Part shown: one piece after another, positions 33,068 through 48,049 of the stretch
Numbering within the stretch: position 1 is the first letter of the stretch
How the letters are laid out: every line of letters starts with the position of its first letter
From: JBOFBH01 sp051657715
GTDB taxonomy: Bacteria > Actinomycetota > Actinomycetes > Actinomycetales > Angustibacteraceae
Assembly: GCA_051657715.1 (NCBI GenBank)
Contig: JBOFLF010000067.1
Location: forward strand, 1 to 64,000
DNA: 64,000 bases
Reading direction: 5' to 3'
Made by a program: the position numbers and the translations under genes
The notes under the pieces: generated by a model
What the model saw: only the letters and a program-made list of their open reading frames with translations
The model's database searches: none
Told to the model about the DNA's origin: nothing

Positions 33068-33457
33068 ATGGCCAAGCTCAGCACCGATGAACTGCTCGAT
33101 TCGTTCAAAGAAATGACGCTCATCGAACTTTCGGAGTTCGTCAAGAAATTTGAAGAAACCTTTGAGGTGACCGCGGCAGCCCCAGTCGCCGTGGCTTCCG
33201 GCCCGGCGGGTGGGGCCGGAGCTGGTGAGGAGGCAGCAGCCGAGCAGGATGAGTTCGATGTCGTCCTCGAGGCCGCTGGTGACAAGAAGATCCAGGTCAT
33301 CAAGGAGGTCCGCGCGTTGACGTCGCTTGGCCTCAAGGAAGCCAAGGATCTGGTTGACGGCGCCCCGAAGACCGTCTTGGAGAAGGTCGACAAGGCGGCT
33401 GCCGAAAAGGCGAAGGAAGCGCTTGAGGGCGCTGGGGCCACCGTCACCCTCAAGTGA
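33068..33457 (+). CDS. rplL: 50S ribosomal protein L7/L12
   Basis: Flexible stalk protein that recruits translation GTPases, 129 residues. N-terminal dimerisation domain (LSTDELLDSFKEMTLIELSEF), Ala/Gly/Glu hinge at about 38-58, and C-terminal domain with EFDVVLEAAGDKKIQVIKEVR and LGLKEAKDLVDGAPKTV. ATG 33068 chosen; GGAGG lies 6-10 bases upstream. A large hairpin follows before rpoB. Confidence 0.96.
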   Translation: MAKLSTDELLDSFKEMTLIELSEFVKKFEETFEVTAAAPVAVASGPAGGAGAGEEAAAEQDEFDVVLEAAGDKKIQVIKEVRALTSLGLKEAKDLVDGAPKTVLEKVDKAAAEKAKEALEGAGATVTLK

Positions 33458-33509
33458 TCATGTGATCAGCGGACCAGTCCGGCAGGGTGTCCAGCCCGGA
33501 TCTGGCTGA

Positions 33510-33548
33510 GGTGGTGCAGACCGACTGCAACAGGTGGTCTGCACCACC
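33510..33548 (+). terminator. 13-base-pair hairpin between rplL and rpoB
   Basis: GGTGGTGCAGACC pairs perfectly with GGTCTGCACCACC around a 13-base loop. No T-run follows. It may be a partial terminator/attenuator that lowers rpoBC relative to rplL, or an RNase III processing site as known at the same position in E. coli. Confidence 0.6.
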
Positions 33549-33655
33549 CATCCGCATTCGACGTACATGCCAGTGTGCTGGCTCGTCCGGACGGTCCTTC
33601 GCTGTGACGGGCCGGTCGATGAGGTCACTACTGATCAGCCTCGTGAGATAGACTT

Positions 33656-33683
33656 TTGCCTGCATGCGCTTGTGATGTATGCT
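33656..33683 (+). promoter_or_regulatory. candidate rpoB promoter
   Basis: TTGCCT and TATGCT separated by 16 bases, with TG two bases before the -10 box. It lies about 130 bases upstream of the rpoB TTG. Confidence 0.5.
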
Positions 33684-33810
33684 AGTCCATTGCGCCTGCC
33701 CTCTCCTGGACCCCGTGACCGAGTTTGACGCTGCCTGTCGTCATCTGTGGGTCCTCGGGTCTCGGGGGTTTGCGCGCCGCACGCTCCTCAGGCCCGTGGA
33801 AGGACCATCC

Positions 33811-36800
33811 TTGGCTGCTTCGCGCACCGTTCCCGCGACCTCCACCGCCCGGACCCCGTCCGGCCGGGTCAGCTTCGGCAAGATCAACGAACCACTTGAG
33901 GTACCCGATCTGCTTGCTCTGCAGACCGACAGCTTCGACTGGCTGTTGGGTAACGAGCGTTGGCACTCCCACGGCGGCCAGGCCACCGGCAGCAGTGTCG
34001 TGAATGAGCGCTCCGGTCTGGAGGAGATCTTCGAGGAGATCTCCCCCATCGAGGACTTCTCTGGATCGATGTCGTTGTCGTTCCGGGACCACCGCTTCGA
34101 GCCGCCCAAGTACTCGATCGACGAGTGCAAGGAGCGGGACATGACGTACGCGGCCCCGCTGTTCGTGACAGCCGAGTTCATGAACGCCAACACCGGCGAG
34201 ATCAAGAGCCAAACGGTTTTCATGGGGGACTTCCCGCTCATGACCGAGCGGGGCACTTTCGTGGTCAACGGCACCGAGCGCGTGGTCGTCTCTCAGCTCG
34301 TGCGCTCCCCGGGCGTCTACTTCGAGCGGTCCGCGGACAAAGCGTCTGACAAGGACATCTACACAGCCAAGGTGATCCCGAGCCGCGGTGCGTGGCTGGA
34401 GTTCGAGATCGACAAGCGGGACATGGTCGGTGTGCGGGTGGACCGCAAGCGCAAGCAGTCGATCACGGTGCTGCTCAAGGCGCTCGGGATGACCGAGGCG
34501 CAGATCCTGGAGGAGTTCGGCGACTTCGAGTCCATCCGGCAGACCTTGGAGAAGGACCACACGACCGGTCAGGACGACGCACTACTCGACATCTACCGCA
34601 AGCTGCGCCCGGGCGAGCCGCCAACCAGGGAGGCGGCTCAGACGTTGCTGGACAACCTGTACTTCAACGGCAAGCGGTACGACCTGGCTCGAGTCGGTCG
34701 GTACAAGATCAACAAGAAGCTGGGCCTGGAGAAGGCCGGCCATGTCAGCGTGTTGGACTTGGACGACGTGGTCGCGGCGATCCGTTTCCTCGTCACCCTG
34801 CACGCGGGCGGCACCTCTATGCCAGGGACGCGGGACGGTCAGCCGGTGGACGTCCGGGTCGAGGTCGACGACATCGACCACTTCGGCAACCGGCGGTTGC
34901 GGACTGTCGGCGAGCTCATCCAGAACCAGGTCCGGACTGGCTTGTCGCGCATGGAGCGGGTGGTCCGGGAACGGATGACCACTCAGGACGTCGAGGCGAT
35001 CACACCGCAGACCCTGATCAACATCCGTCCCGTCGTGGCGTCGATCAAGGAGTTCTTCGGCACCAGCCAGCTGTCCCAGTTTATGGACCAGACCAATCCC
35101 ATCGCGGGCCTCACCCACAAGCGTCGGCTGTCTGCGCTCGGCCCGGGTGGTCTGTCCCGTGATCGCGCCGGGTTCGAGGTTCGGGACGTGCATCCGTCGC
35201 ACTACGGCCGGATGTGCCCGATCGAGACACCGGAAGGCCCGAACATCGGCTTGATCGGTTCCCTGTCGACGTATGCCCGGATCAACGCGTTCGGGTTCGT
35301 CGAGACGCCGTACCGCAAGGTGTCCGCGGGTGTGGTTGGCACAGAGGTGGACTACCTCACCGCGGACGAGGAGGACGAGTTCGTCATCGCCCAGGCCAAT
35401 GCGCCGCTGGACGAGGACGGCCGGTTCGTCGAGGAGATGGTGACCGTCCGCCGCAAGGGCGGCGAGGTCGAGTTGGTCGCTCGGGAGAGCGTCGACTACA
35501 TGGACGTCTCCGCCCGGCAGATGGTGTCCGCTGCTACCGCGATGATTCCGTTCCTGGAGCACGACGACGTCAACCGCGCGCTCATGGGCTCGAACATGCA
35601 GCGGCAGGCGGTGCCGTTGGTCCGGGCCGAGGCACCGCTGGTCGGTACCGGTATGGAGTGGCGTGCCGCGTTGGACTCCGGCGATGTGTTGCGTGCGGAG
35701 AAGCCCGGTGTTGTCCAGGAGGTTTCCGCGGACGCCGTCACTGTGACCAACGACGACGGTACGTACACCACCTACCGGGTGGCCAAGTTCCGGCGGTCCA
35801 ACCAGGGGACGTCGTACAACCAGCGCGTCGCTGTGGCAGAGGGTGCCCGGGTCGAGGCCGGGCAGCTGCTGGCCGACGGTCCGTCGACCGACGGTGGCGA
35901 GATGGCGCTGGGTCGCAACCTGCTGGTCGCGTTCATGCCGTGGGAGGGCCACAACTACGAAGACGCCATCATCCTGTCCCAGCGGGTGGTCCAGGACGAC
36001 CTGCTCTCGTCCATCCACATCGACGAGCACGAGGTGGATGCGCGAGACACCAAACTCGGCCCCGAGGAGATCACCCGAGACATCCCGAACGTGTCCGAGG
36101 AGGTTCTGGCGGACCTGGACGAACGTGGGATCATCCGGATCGGTGCCGAGGTCCGGGACGGGGACCTGCTGGTCGGCAAGGTCACCCCGAAGGGCGAGAC
36201 CGAACTGACCCCGGAGGAGCGGCTGCTGCGGGCGATCTTCGGGGAGAAGGCTCGCGAGGTACGGGACACCTCCCTCAAGGTGCCGCACGGCGAGACCGGC
36301 ACGGTTATCGGCGTGAAGCTGTTCGATCGCGAGGAGGGCGACGAGCTGCCCCCCGGTGTTAACCAGCTGGTTCGGGTCTACGTCGCCAACAAGCGGAAGA
36401 TCACCGACGGTGACAAACTGGCCGGTAGGCACGGCAACAAGGGTGTGATTGCCAAGATCCTGCCTATCGAGGACATGCCCTTCCTCCCCGACGGCACTCC
36501 GGTGGACGTCGTGCTGAACCCGCTGGGCGTACCGAGTCGGATGAACGTCGGCCAGGTCTTGGAGATGCACTTGGGCTGGGTCGCCCACCAGGGCTGGAAG
36601 GTTGAGGGCTCGCCGGATTGGGCGTCAGAGATCAAGCCTGACGCCTATGAGGCGATGCCCGGCACCCGAGTGGCGTCGCCGGTGTTCGACGGTGCGCGCG
36701 AGGAGGAGATCATCGGCTTGCTCGGCAGCACGTTCCCCACCCGGGACGGCGATCGGCTGGTGGGCGCCGACGGCAAGGGTCAGCTGTTCGACGGCCGGAC

Positions 36801-37287
36801 CGGCGAGCCGTTCCCCGAGCCGGTCGCGGTCGGGTACATGTACATCTTGAAGCTGACCCACATGGTCGACGACAAGATCCACGCTCGCTCCACCGGCCCG
36901 TACTCGATGATCACCCAGCAGCCCTTGGGTGGTAAGGCGCAGTTTGGCGGTCAACGGTTCGGCGAGATGGAGGTGTGGGCGCTGGAGGCGTATGGCGCCG
37001 CGTACACCTTGCAGGAGCTGCTCACCATCAAGTCCGACGACATCCAGGGCCGCGTCAAGGTGTACGAGGCGATCGTCAAGGGCGAGAACATCCCGGACTC
37101 AGGGATCCCGGAGTCCTTCAAGGTGTTGTTGAAGGAGATGCAGTCGCTCTGTCTGAACGTCGAGGTGCTCAGCAGCGATGGCACCTCGATCGAGATGCGG
37201 GATGCCGACGAGGACGTGTTCCGTGCCGCTGAAGAGCTCGGCATCGACCTGTCCCGTCGCGAACCGAGCAGCGTCGAAGAGGTCTGA
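33811..37287 (+). CDS. rpoB: DNA-directed RNA polymerase subunit beta
   Basis: Catalytic-centre subunit, 1158 residues. I chose TTG 33811 (LAASRTVPATSTA...) because GGAAGGA lies 6 bases upstream and the N-terminus then matches other actinobacterial RpoB; the frame is open further upstream without homology. Landmarks: RVSFGKINEPLEVPDLLALQ, the rifampicin pocket GTSQLSQFMDQTNPIAGLTHKRRLS-ALGPGG (Thr replaces Asn at the position of E. coli N518; the Asp, His and Ser resistance sites are wild type), GRMCPIETPEGPNIGLI, and KMARRHGNKG-type core as KLAGRHGNKGV. rpoC follows after 98 bases. Confidence 0.96.
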   Translation: MAASRTVPATSTARTPSGRVSFGKINEPLEVPDLLALQTDSFDWLLGNERWHSHGGQATGSSVVNERSGLEEIFEEISPIEDFSGSMSLSFRDHRFEPPKYSIDECKERDMTYAAPLFVTAEFMNANTGEIKSQTVFMGDFPLMTERGTFVVNGTERVVVSQLVRSPGVYFERSADKASDKDIYTAKVIPSRGAWLEFEIDKRDMVGVRVDRKRKQSITVLLKALGMTEAQILEEFGDFESIRQTLEKDHTTGQDDALLDIYRKLRPGEPPTREAAQTLLDNLYFNGKRYDLARVGRYKINKKLGLEKAGHVSVLDLDDVVAAIRFLVTLHAGGTSMPGTRDGQPVDVRVEVDDIDHFGNRRLRTVGELIQNQVRTGLSRMERVVRERMTTQDVEAITPQTLINIRPVVASIKEFFGTSQLSQFMDQTNPIAGLTHKRRLSALGPGGLSRDRAGFEVRDVHPSHYGRMCPIETPEGPNIGLIGSLSTYARINAFGFVETPYRKVSAGVVGTEVDYLTADEEDEFVIAQANAPLDEDGRFVEEMVTVRRKGGEVELVARESVDYMDVSARQMVSAATAMIPFLEHDDVNRALMGSNMQRQAVPLVRAEAPLVGTGMEWRAALDSGDVLRAEKPGVVQEVSADAVTVTNDDGTYTTYRVAKFRRSNQGTSYNQRVAVAEGARVEAGQLLADGPSTDGGEMALGRNLLVAFMPWEGHNYEDAIILSQRVVQDDLLSSIHIDEHEVDARDTKLGPEEITRDIPNVSEEVLADLDERGIIRIGAEVRDGDLLVGKVTPKGETELTPEERLLRAIFGEKAREVRDTSLKVPHGETGTVIGVKLFDREEGDELPPGVNQLVRVYVANKRKITDGDKLAGRHGNKGVIAKILPIEDMPFLPDGTPVDVVLNPLGVPSRMNVGQVLEMHLGWVAHQGWKVEGSPDWASEIKPDAYEAMPGTRVASPVFDGAREEEIIGLLGSTFPTRDGDRLVGADGKGQLFDGRTGEPFPEPVAVGYMYILKLTHMVDDKIHARSTGPYSMITQQPLGGKAQFGGQRFGEMEVWALEAYGAAYTLQELLTIKSDDIQGRVKVYEAIVKGENIPDSGIPESFKVLLKEMQSLCLNVEVLSSDGTSIEMRDADEDVFRAAEELGIDLSRREPSSVEEV

Positions 37288-37385
37288 GTGTGCTGGAACG
37301 GGCGACGCGGCGACGCGTCCGTTCCTCACGCGACCTGCCACACCGAACTACGACCTTCATCTGACCGACCGAGAGAAGGACACCC

Positions 37386-41258
<3,873 letters not shown>

Positions 41259-41322
41259 GGCGGGCGGCGGGGCGGTGGCCAGAGGGCGTACCGTCCCGCC
41301 AAAGCATCTGACCTGCCTCATT

Positions 41323-41352
41323 TTGACCATCCGACCGCACGGCGGGTAGCCT
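41323..41352 (+). promoter_or_regulatory. candidate promoter of the rpsL-rpsG-fusA-tuf operon
   Basis: TTGACC and TAGCCT separated by 18 bases in the rpoC-rpsL gap, about 175 bases before rpsL. The long leader contains the 26-base hairpin repeat. Confidence 0.55.
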
Positions 41353-41426
41353 TGACGCTCGTGCTCGGGTCTCCCGAGTGCCCCGCACCGCTCAGATCAA
41401 CCGAAGCAGATGTGCGGCTTCATCAA

Positions 41427-41452
41427 CGACACACCCGACCTCGGGGGTCGGT
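41427..41452 (+). repeat. 26-base hairpin element, copy 1 (upstream of rpsL)
   Basis: A perfect copy of this 26-base element recurs at 45992-46017 upstream of rpsJ. It begins CGACACAC and forms a stem CCGACC/GGTCGG with a TCGGG loop. Each copy is in the leader of a ribosomal-protein operon, so a shared cis-regulatory RNA or DNA element is likely. Confidence 0.75.
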
Positions 41453-41526
41453 ACCGGCTAGTGCTTCGCTGCCTTGCCCCGATGATCGCGACGAGTAGAT
41501 CCGCCACATCAGAGATGGAGACGTAG

Positions 41527-41901
41527 GTGCCCACGATCCAGCAGCTGGTCCGTAAGGGTCGGCAGGACAAGGTCGCCAAGACCAAGACCCCGGCGCTTAA
41601 GGCCAGCCCACAGCGTCGCGGTGTGTGCACCCGGGTCTACACGACCACACCGAAGAAGCCGAACTCCGCGCTGCGCAAGGTTGCCCGAGTCCGGTTGACC
41701 AGCGGCATCGAGGTCACCGCGTACATCCCAGGTGTGGGTCACAACTTGCAGGAACATTCGATCGTGTTGGTCCGTGGTGGCCGGGTGAAGGATCTCCCGG
41801 GGGTGCGGTACAAGATCGTCCGCGGATCGCTAGACACCCAAGGCGTTCGCGGCCGTAAGCAAGCGCGTAGCCGATACGGCGCGAAGAAGGAGAAGAGCTG
41901 A
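41527..41901 (+). CDS. rpsL: 30S ribosomal protein S12
   Basis: Decoding-centre protein, 124 residues from GTG 41527. PTIQQLVRKGRQDK at the N-terminus, TPKKPNSALRK carrying the streptomycin-site Lys and VKDLPGVRYK carrying the second, both in the sensitive form. First gene of the str operon; its stop shares one base with the rpsG ATG (TGATG). Confidence 0.97.
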   Translation: MPTIQQLVRKGRQDKVAKTKTPALKASPQRRGVCTRVYTTTPKKPNSALRKVARVRLTSGIEVTAYIPGVGHNLQEHSIVLVRGGRVKDLPGVRYKIVRGSLDTQGVRGRKQARSRYGAKKEKS

Positions 41902-42371
41902 TGCCCCGCAAGGGACCGGCCCCGAAGCGACCACTGATCGTTGATCCAGTTTTCAGTTCCGCGCTCGTCACCCAACTGGTGAACAAGGTGCTGCTGGATG
42001 GAAAGAAGTCGGTGGCTGAGCGCATCGTGTACGGCGCGCTCGAAGGTACGCGGACCAAGACCGGTACCGATCCGGTGGTAACGCTCAAGCGCGCCCTGGA
42101 CAACGTCCGGCCGACCCTCGAGGTCAAGTCTCGACGGGTCGGCGGTGCGACGTACCAAGTGCCGGTGGACGTGCGAGCGAACCGGGCGACGACGCTGGCG
42201 TTGCGGTGGCTCGTCAACTTCGCCCGGGATCGCCGCGAAAAGACGATGACCGAGCGGCTCATGAACGAGATTCTCGATGCGAGCAACGGTCTTGGGGCCG
42301 CAGTGAAGCGGCGCGAAGACATGCACAAGATGGCCGAGTCGAACAAGGCTTTCGCGCATTACCGTTGGTAA
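41901..42371 (+). CDS. rpsG: 30S ribosomal protein S7
   Basis: Primary 16S rRNA-binding protein that nucleates assembly of the 30S head, 156 residues. MPRKGPAPKRPLIVDPVFSS, LLDGKKSVAERIVYGALE, RVGGATYQVPVDVRANRATTLALRW and the C-terminal MAESNKAFAHYRW are all conserved. Coupled to rpsL by a one-base overlap; fusA follows after 30 bases with AGGCAGGA before its start. Confidence 0.97.
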   Translation: MPRKGPAPKRPLIVDPVFSSALVTQLVNKVLLDGKKSVAERIVYGALEGTRTKTGTDPVVTLKRALDNVRPTLEVKSRRVGGATYQVPVDVRANRATTLALRWLVNFARDRREKTMTERLMNEILDASNGLGAAVKRREDMHKMAESNKAFAHYRW

Positions 42372-42401
42372 TGCCAGCCCCTCAGAAGGCAGGAAATCAC
42401 T

Positions 42402-44504
<2,103 letters not shown>

Positions 44505-44587
44505 CCTCGGGCTAGTTCGTAATCCCAGATCGGCCGCACCACCGCGAGCTGCGGCTCCACATCCCCGAGTCCTGAGGAGGACCCACA

Positions 44588-45784
44588 GTGGCGAAGGCGA
44601 AGTTCGAGCGGACTAAGCCGCACGTCAACATCGGCACCATCGGTCACATCGACCATGGCAAGACCACGTTGACGGCCGCGATCTCGAAGGTGCTGCACGA
44701 CAAGGACCCGGTGGCGAATCCGAACACCGAGGCCTTCGATCAGATTGACAAGGCACCCGAGGAGCGTCAGCGGGGCATCACCATCTCAATCGCGCACATC
44801 GAGTACCAGACTGCCGCGCGGCATTACGCGCACGTCGACTGCCCTGGTCACGCCGACTACATCAAGAACATGATCACCGGTGCCGCTCAGATGGACGGGG
44901 CGATCCTGGTGGTCGCCGCGACCGACGGCCCGATGCCGCAGACCAAGGAGCACGTGCTCCTGGCTCGCCAGGTCGGCGTCCCCTCGATCGTGGTTGCGCT
45001 CAATAAGGCCGACATGGTCGACGACGAGGAGATCCTCGAGCTCGTCGAGATGGAGGTCCGTGAGCTGCTGTCGTCCTACGACTTCCCAGGCGATGACTTG
45101 CCAGTCGTGCGGGTGTCCGCGCTGAAGGCGCTGGAGGGCGATGCGGAGTGGGGCGACAAGCTCATGGAGCTCATGAGCGCGGTCGACGAGTCGATCCCGC
45201 AGCCTGTGCGGGACACGGACAAGCCTTTCTTGATGCCGGTTGAGGATGTCTTCACCATCACCGGTCGCGGCACCGTCGTCACCGGTCGGATCGAGCGCGG
45301 CATCCTCAAGGTCAACGAGGAAGTGGAGATCGTCGGGATCCGACCGGAGTCGACGAAGACCACTGTTACCGGTATCGAGATGTTCCGTAAGTTGCTTGAC
45401 GAGGGTCAGGCTGGTGAGAACGTTGGTCTGTTGTTGCGTGGCATCAAGCGTGAGGATGTCGAGCGCGGGCAGGTGGTGTGCAAGCCGGGCTCGATCACGC
45501 CGCACACCGAGTTCGAGGCGCAGGTCTACATCCTGTCCAAGGACGAGGGAGGCCGGCACACGCCGTTCTACGGGAACTACCGGCCGCAGTTCTACTTCCG
45601 CACTACCGATGTGACGGGGGTCGTAACCCTCCCTGAGGGCACGGAGATGGTGATGCCGGGTGACGACACCAGCATGAAGGTCGACCTCATCCAGCCGATC
45701 GCGATGGACGAGGGCATGGGATTCACCATCCGCGAAGGCGGTCGTACCGTCGGCGCTGGTCGCGTCACGAAGATCATCAAGTAG
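44588..45784 (+). CDS. tuf: elongation factor Tu
   Basis: Delivers aminoacyl-tRNA to the ribosome, 398 residues from GTG 44588 with GAGGAGGA upstream. G1 GHIDHGKTT, G3 DCPGHADYIKNMITGAAQMDG, G4 NKADMVDDEE; domain II/III motifs FTITGRGTVVTGRIERG and GNYRPQFYFRTTDVTG. Last gene of the str operon, closed by a strong hairpin 14 bases after the stop. Confidence 0.98.
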   Translation: MAKAKFERTKPHVNIGTIGHIDHGKTTLTAAISKVLHDKDPVANPNTEAFDQIDKAPEERQRGITISIAHIEYQTAARHYAHVDCPGHADYIKNMITGAAQMDGAILVVAATDGPMPQTKEHVLLARQVGVPSIVVALNKADMVDDEEILELVEMEVRELLSSYDFPGDDLPVVRVSALKALEGDAEWGDKLMELMSAVDESIPQPVRDTDKPFLMPVEDVFTITGRGTVVTGRIERGILKVNEEVEIVGIRPESTKTTVTGIEMFRKLLDEGQAGENVGLLLRGIKREDVERGQVVCKPGSITPHTEFEAQVYILSKDEGGRHTPFYGNYRPQFYFRTTDVTGVVTLPEGTEMVMPGDDTSMKVDLIQPIAMDEGMGFTIREGGRTVGAGRVTKIIK

Positions 45785-45797
45785 GAGCTCGTGATAG

Positions 45798-45831
45798 TTG
45801 GGGGGTCAGGGTCACCGGCCTGACCCCCCAA
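45798..45831 (+). terminator. strong terminator-type hairpin after tuf
   Basis: A 13-base-pair perfect stem, TTGGGGGGTCAGG/CCTGACCCCCCAA, with loop GTCACCGG, 13 bases after the tuf stop. It has no T-tract, as is common in high-GC actinobacteria, but is the strongest hairpin in the window. Confidence 0.85.
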
Positions 45832-45842
45832 CACAGAGGCGA

Positions 45843-45873
45843 TTGGCCAACTAGTGATCGTCTCTGGCAGGAT
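45843..45873 (+). promoter_or_regulatory. candidate promoter of the S10 operon
   Basis: TTGGCC and CAGGAT separated by 19 bases, just after the tuf terminator and about 200 bases before rpsJ. The long leader includes the second 26-base hairpin repeat. Confidence 0.4.
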
Positions 45874-45991
45874 GACCTGGTTGTTCGCGGCAGAGCGTAG
45901 GGCCACTTAGCTGCGAACTTGTTGATCGGCCGAGTGAGTTCGATCGGCACCCCATACGGCGATATGACAGACAGGCCGTCGCCACCCTGTG

Positions 45992-46017
45992 CGACACACC
46001 CGACCTCGGGGGTCGGT
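45992..46017 (+). repeat. 26-base hairpin element, copy 2 (upstream of rpsJ)
   Basis: Identical over 26 bases to 41427-41452. Stem CCGACC/GGTCGG, loop TCGGG. It lies about 55 bases before rpsJ, whereas copy 1 lies about 75 bases before rpsL; flanking bases differ, which argues for selection on the element itself. Confidence 0.75.
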
Positions 46018-46070
46018 GACATGGCGATTCATCGGCTATCCAAGCAACGAGAAGAGAGTGCACAAAGGCG

Positions 46071-46379
46071 ATGGCGGGACAAAAGATCCGCATCCGGCTC
46101 AAGTCCTATGACCACGAGGTCATCGACAGCTCGGCGCGAAAGATCGTCGACACGGTGACCCGAGCCGGTGCCACGGTAGTTGGCCCGGTTCCGCTGCCGA
46201 CTGAGAAAAACGTGTACTGCGTTATCCGGTCGCCGCATAAGTACAAAGACAGCCGCGAGCATTTCGAGATGCGTACGCACAAGCGGTTGATCGACATCAT
46301 CGATCCGACCCCAAAGGCGGTTGACTCGCTGATGCGTCTCGACCTGCCGGCCGATGTCAACATCGAGATCAAGCTCTGA
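46071..46379 (+). CDS. rpsJ: 30S ribosomal protein S10
   Basis: 30S head protein also known as NusE in transcription antitermination, 102 residues. MAGQKIRIRLKSYDHEVIDSSARKIVDTV and the tail RLDLPADVNIEIKL are conserved. First gene of the S10 operon, after a 286-base region with a tuf terminator, a candidate promoter and a hairpin repeat. rplC follows after 9 bases. Confidence 0.97.
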   Translation: MAGQKIRIRLKSYDHEVIDSSARKIVDTVTRAGATVVGPVPLPTEKNVYCVIRSPHKYKDSREHFEMRTHKRLIDIIDPTPKAVDSLMRLDLPADVNIEIKL

Positions 46380-46388
46380 GGGTCCGAC

Positions 46389-47036
46389 ATGACTGCCGTG
46401 AAACATGCTCAAGGTGTCCTAGGCACCAAACTTGGCATGACCCAGATATGGGATGAGGCTGGCCGGCTGGTGCCGGTCACCGTCGTCCAAGCTGGTCCAT
46501 GCCTTGTGACCCAAGTTCGCGTCAAGGACATTGACGGGTATGAAGCCGTGCAACTCGCTTACGGCGGTATTGACCCTCGCAAGGTCAACAAGCCGATGAA
46601 CGGCCATTTCGCGAAGGCAGGCGTGACTCCTCGGCGGCATCTGATGGAACTTCGAGCCGCCCCGGGTCAATACACCGCTGGGCAGGAGATCACCGCGTCG
46701 GTGTTCGAGGCCGGGCAGCGGGTGGACGTGATGGGAACCACCAAGGGGAAGGGCACAGCCGGCGTGATGAAGCGTCACGGGTTCTCCGGTGTTGGTGCGT
46801 CCCACGGTGCGCACCGCAATCACCGCAAGCCCGGGTCTATCGGAGGTGCCTCGACGCCAGGTCGCGTGTTCCGGGGCTTGCGGATGGCTGGTCGTATGGG
46901 TGGAGCCCGTCACACCACCCAGAACCTGCTGGTTCATGCAGTTGACGCTGAGCGCGGGCTGCTGTTGGTGAAGGGTGCGGTGCCGGGGCCTAAGGGTGCT
47001 GTTGTGCTGGTGACTTCCGCTGCGAAAGGAGCGTGA
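46389..47036 (+). CDS. rplC: 50S ribosomal protein L3
   Basis: Early assembly protein near the peptidyl transferase centre, 215 residues. GVLGTKLGMTQIWDEAG at the start, the extended loop region GTTKGKGTAGVMKRHGFSG...SHGAHRNHRKPGSIG (about 118-155) and GRMGGARHTTQNL. ATG 46389; rplD starts 3 bases after the stop. Confidence 0.97.
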   Translation: MTAVKHAQGVLGTKLGMTQIWDEAGRLVPVTVVQAGPCLVTQVRVKDIDGYEAVQLAYGGIDPRKVNKPMNGHFAKAGVTPRRHLMELRAAPGQYTAGQEITASVFEAGQRVDVMGTTKGKGTAGVMKRHGFSGVGASHGAHRNHRKPGSIGGASTPGRVFRGLRMAGRMGGARHTTQNLLVHAVDAERGLLLVKGAVPGPKGAVVLVTSAAKGA

Positions 47037-47039
47037 CCT

Positions 47040-47708
47040 GTGCCGACTGTCGACGTTCGTACGCCATCTGGCGGCACAGACGGCACCGTCGAGCTGCCCG
47101 ATGAGATCTTCGCCGTTCAGACCAACGTTCCGCTGATCCATCAAGTGGTGGTGGCCCAGCTTGCTGCTGCCCGGCAGGGCACCCATGCGACGAAGACCAG
47201 GGGTGCTGTCCGCGGCGGTGGCGCGAAGCCGCACCGGCAGAAGGGAACGGGCCGTGCTCGACAAGGCTCGACGCGGGCACCCCAGTTCACCGGAGGCGGC
47301 ACGGTGCATGGTCCCCAGCCTCGGGACTATCGGCAGCGGACTCCCAAGAAGATGAAGGCTGCTGCGTTACGCGGCGCTTTGTCGGACCGAGTACGTCACG
47401 GCCGAGTTCACGTTGTGAGTGCTGTGGTGGAACAAGACGAGCCGTCCACCCGAGCGGCGGTGGCGACGCTGCAGCATGTCTCGGACCGACGTCGGGTGCT
47501 CGTGGTGGTGGCGTCGGAGGACGTAGTCAGCTGGCGAAGCCTGAGGAACATCGAGCGGGTTCATGTCCTGGCGCCTGGCCAGCTGAACACCTACGACGTG
47601 GTGCGCAGCGATGACGTGGTGTTCACATCCGCGGCCTTGGAGGCGTTTGTGGGCGGGGCGACGGTCGCGTCGACTGCGTCTGATCAGCCTGAGGAGGTCG
47701 CGCCATGA
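47040..47708 (+). CDS. rplD: 50S ribosomal protein L4
   Basis: Lines the peptide exit tunnel, 222 residues from GTG 47040. The tunnel loop appears as TRGAVRGGGAKPHRQKGTGRARQGSTRAPQFTGGG (about 57-91) and the C-terminal half has PGQLNTYDVVRSDDVVFTSAALE. In other bacteria L4 autoregulates the S10 operon. Overlaps rplW by 4 bases. Confidence 0.96.
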   Translation: MPTVDVRTPSGGTDGTVELPDEIFAVQTNVPLIHQVVVAQLAAARQGTHATKTRGAVRGGGAKPHRQKGTGRARQGSTRAPQFTGGGTVHGPQPRDYRQRTPKKMKAAALRGALSDRVRHGRVHVVSAVVEQDEPSTRAAVATLQHVSDRRRVLVVVASEDVVSWRSLRNIERVHVLAPGQLNTYDVVRSDDVVFTSAALEAFVGGATVASTASDQPEEVAP

Positions 47709-48007
47709 CCGCGCTGCCCAAGAACCCCCGCGACATCCTGCTTGCGCCGGTGGTGTCGGAGAAGAGCTACGGCTTGTTGGACGAAGGGGCCTACACCTTC
47801 TTGGTCGACCCGCGGGCGAACAAGACGGAGATCCGAATCGCGGTCGAGCAGGTGTTCGGCGTGAAGGTGCGATCGGTGAACACGCTGAACCGCAAGGGAA
47901 AGACGCGTCGTACTCGTTTTGGCGTGGGTAAACGCAAGGACACCAAGCGGGCTGTGGTGACCCTCCGCGAGGGCAGCATTGACATCTTCGGGGGTCCGGT
48001 CAGCTGA
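47705..48007 (+). CDS. rplW: 50S ribosomal protein L23
   Basis: Exit-tunnel rim protein that docks trigger factor and SRP, 100 residues. RDILLAPVVSEKSYGLLDEGAYTFLVDPRANKTEIRIAVEQVFGVKV and VNTLNRKGKTRRTRFG are typical. ATG 47705 overlaps the rplD stop (ATGA). Confidence 0.96.
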   Translation: MTALPKNPRDILLAPVVSEKSYGLLDEGAYTFLVDPRANKTEIRIAVEQVFGVKVRSVNTLNRKGKTRRTRFGVGKRKDTKRAVVTLREGSIDIFGGPVS

Positions 48008-48049
48008 CCGGACCACACCGACCACGACGCGTAAAGAGGACTGTGAGTT

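Larger units (their letters stand above)
33458..33810 (+). other. rplL-rpoB intergenic region (353 bases)
   Basis: No gene. It holds a 13-base-pair hairpin at 33510-33548 and a candidate promoter at 33656-33683, then a leader of about 120 bases before the rpoB start. Together these allow rpoBC to be expressed partly independently of rplJL. Confidence 0.7.

Noticed and set aside
33679..33810. N-terminal extension of RpoB
   Set aside because: The open frame overlaps the promoter region and has no similarity to RpoB; TTG 33811 has a good ribosome binding site.
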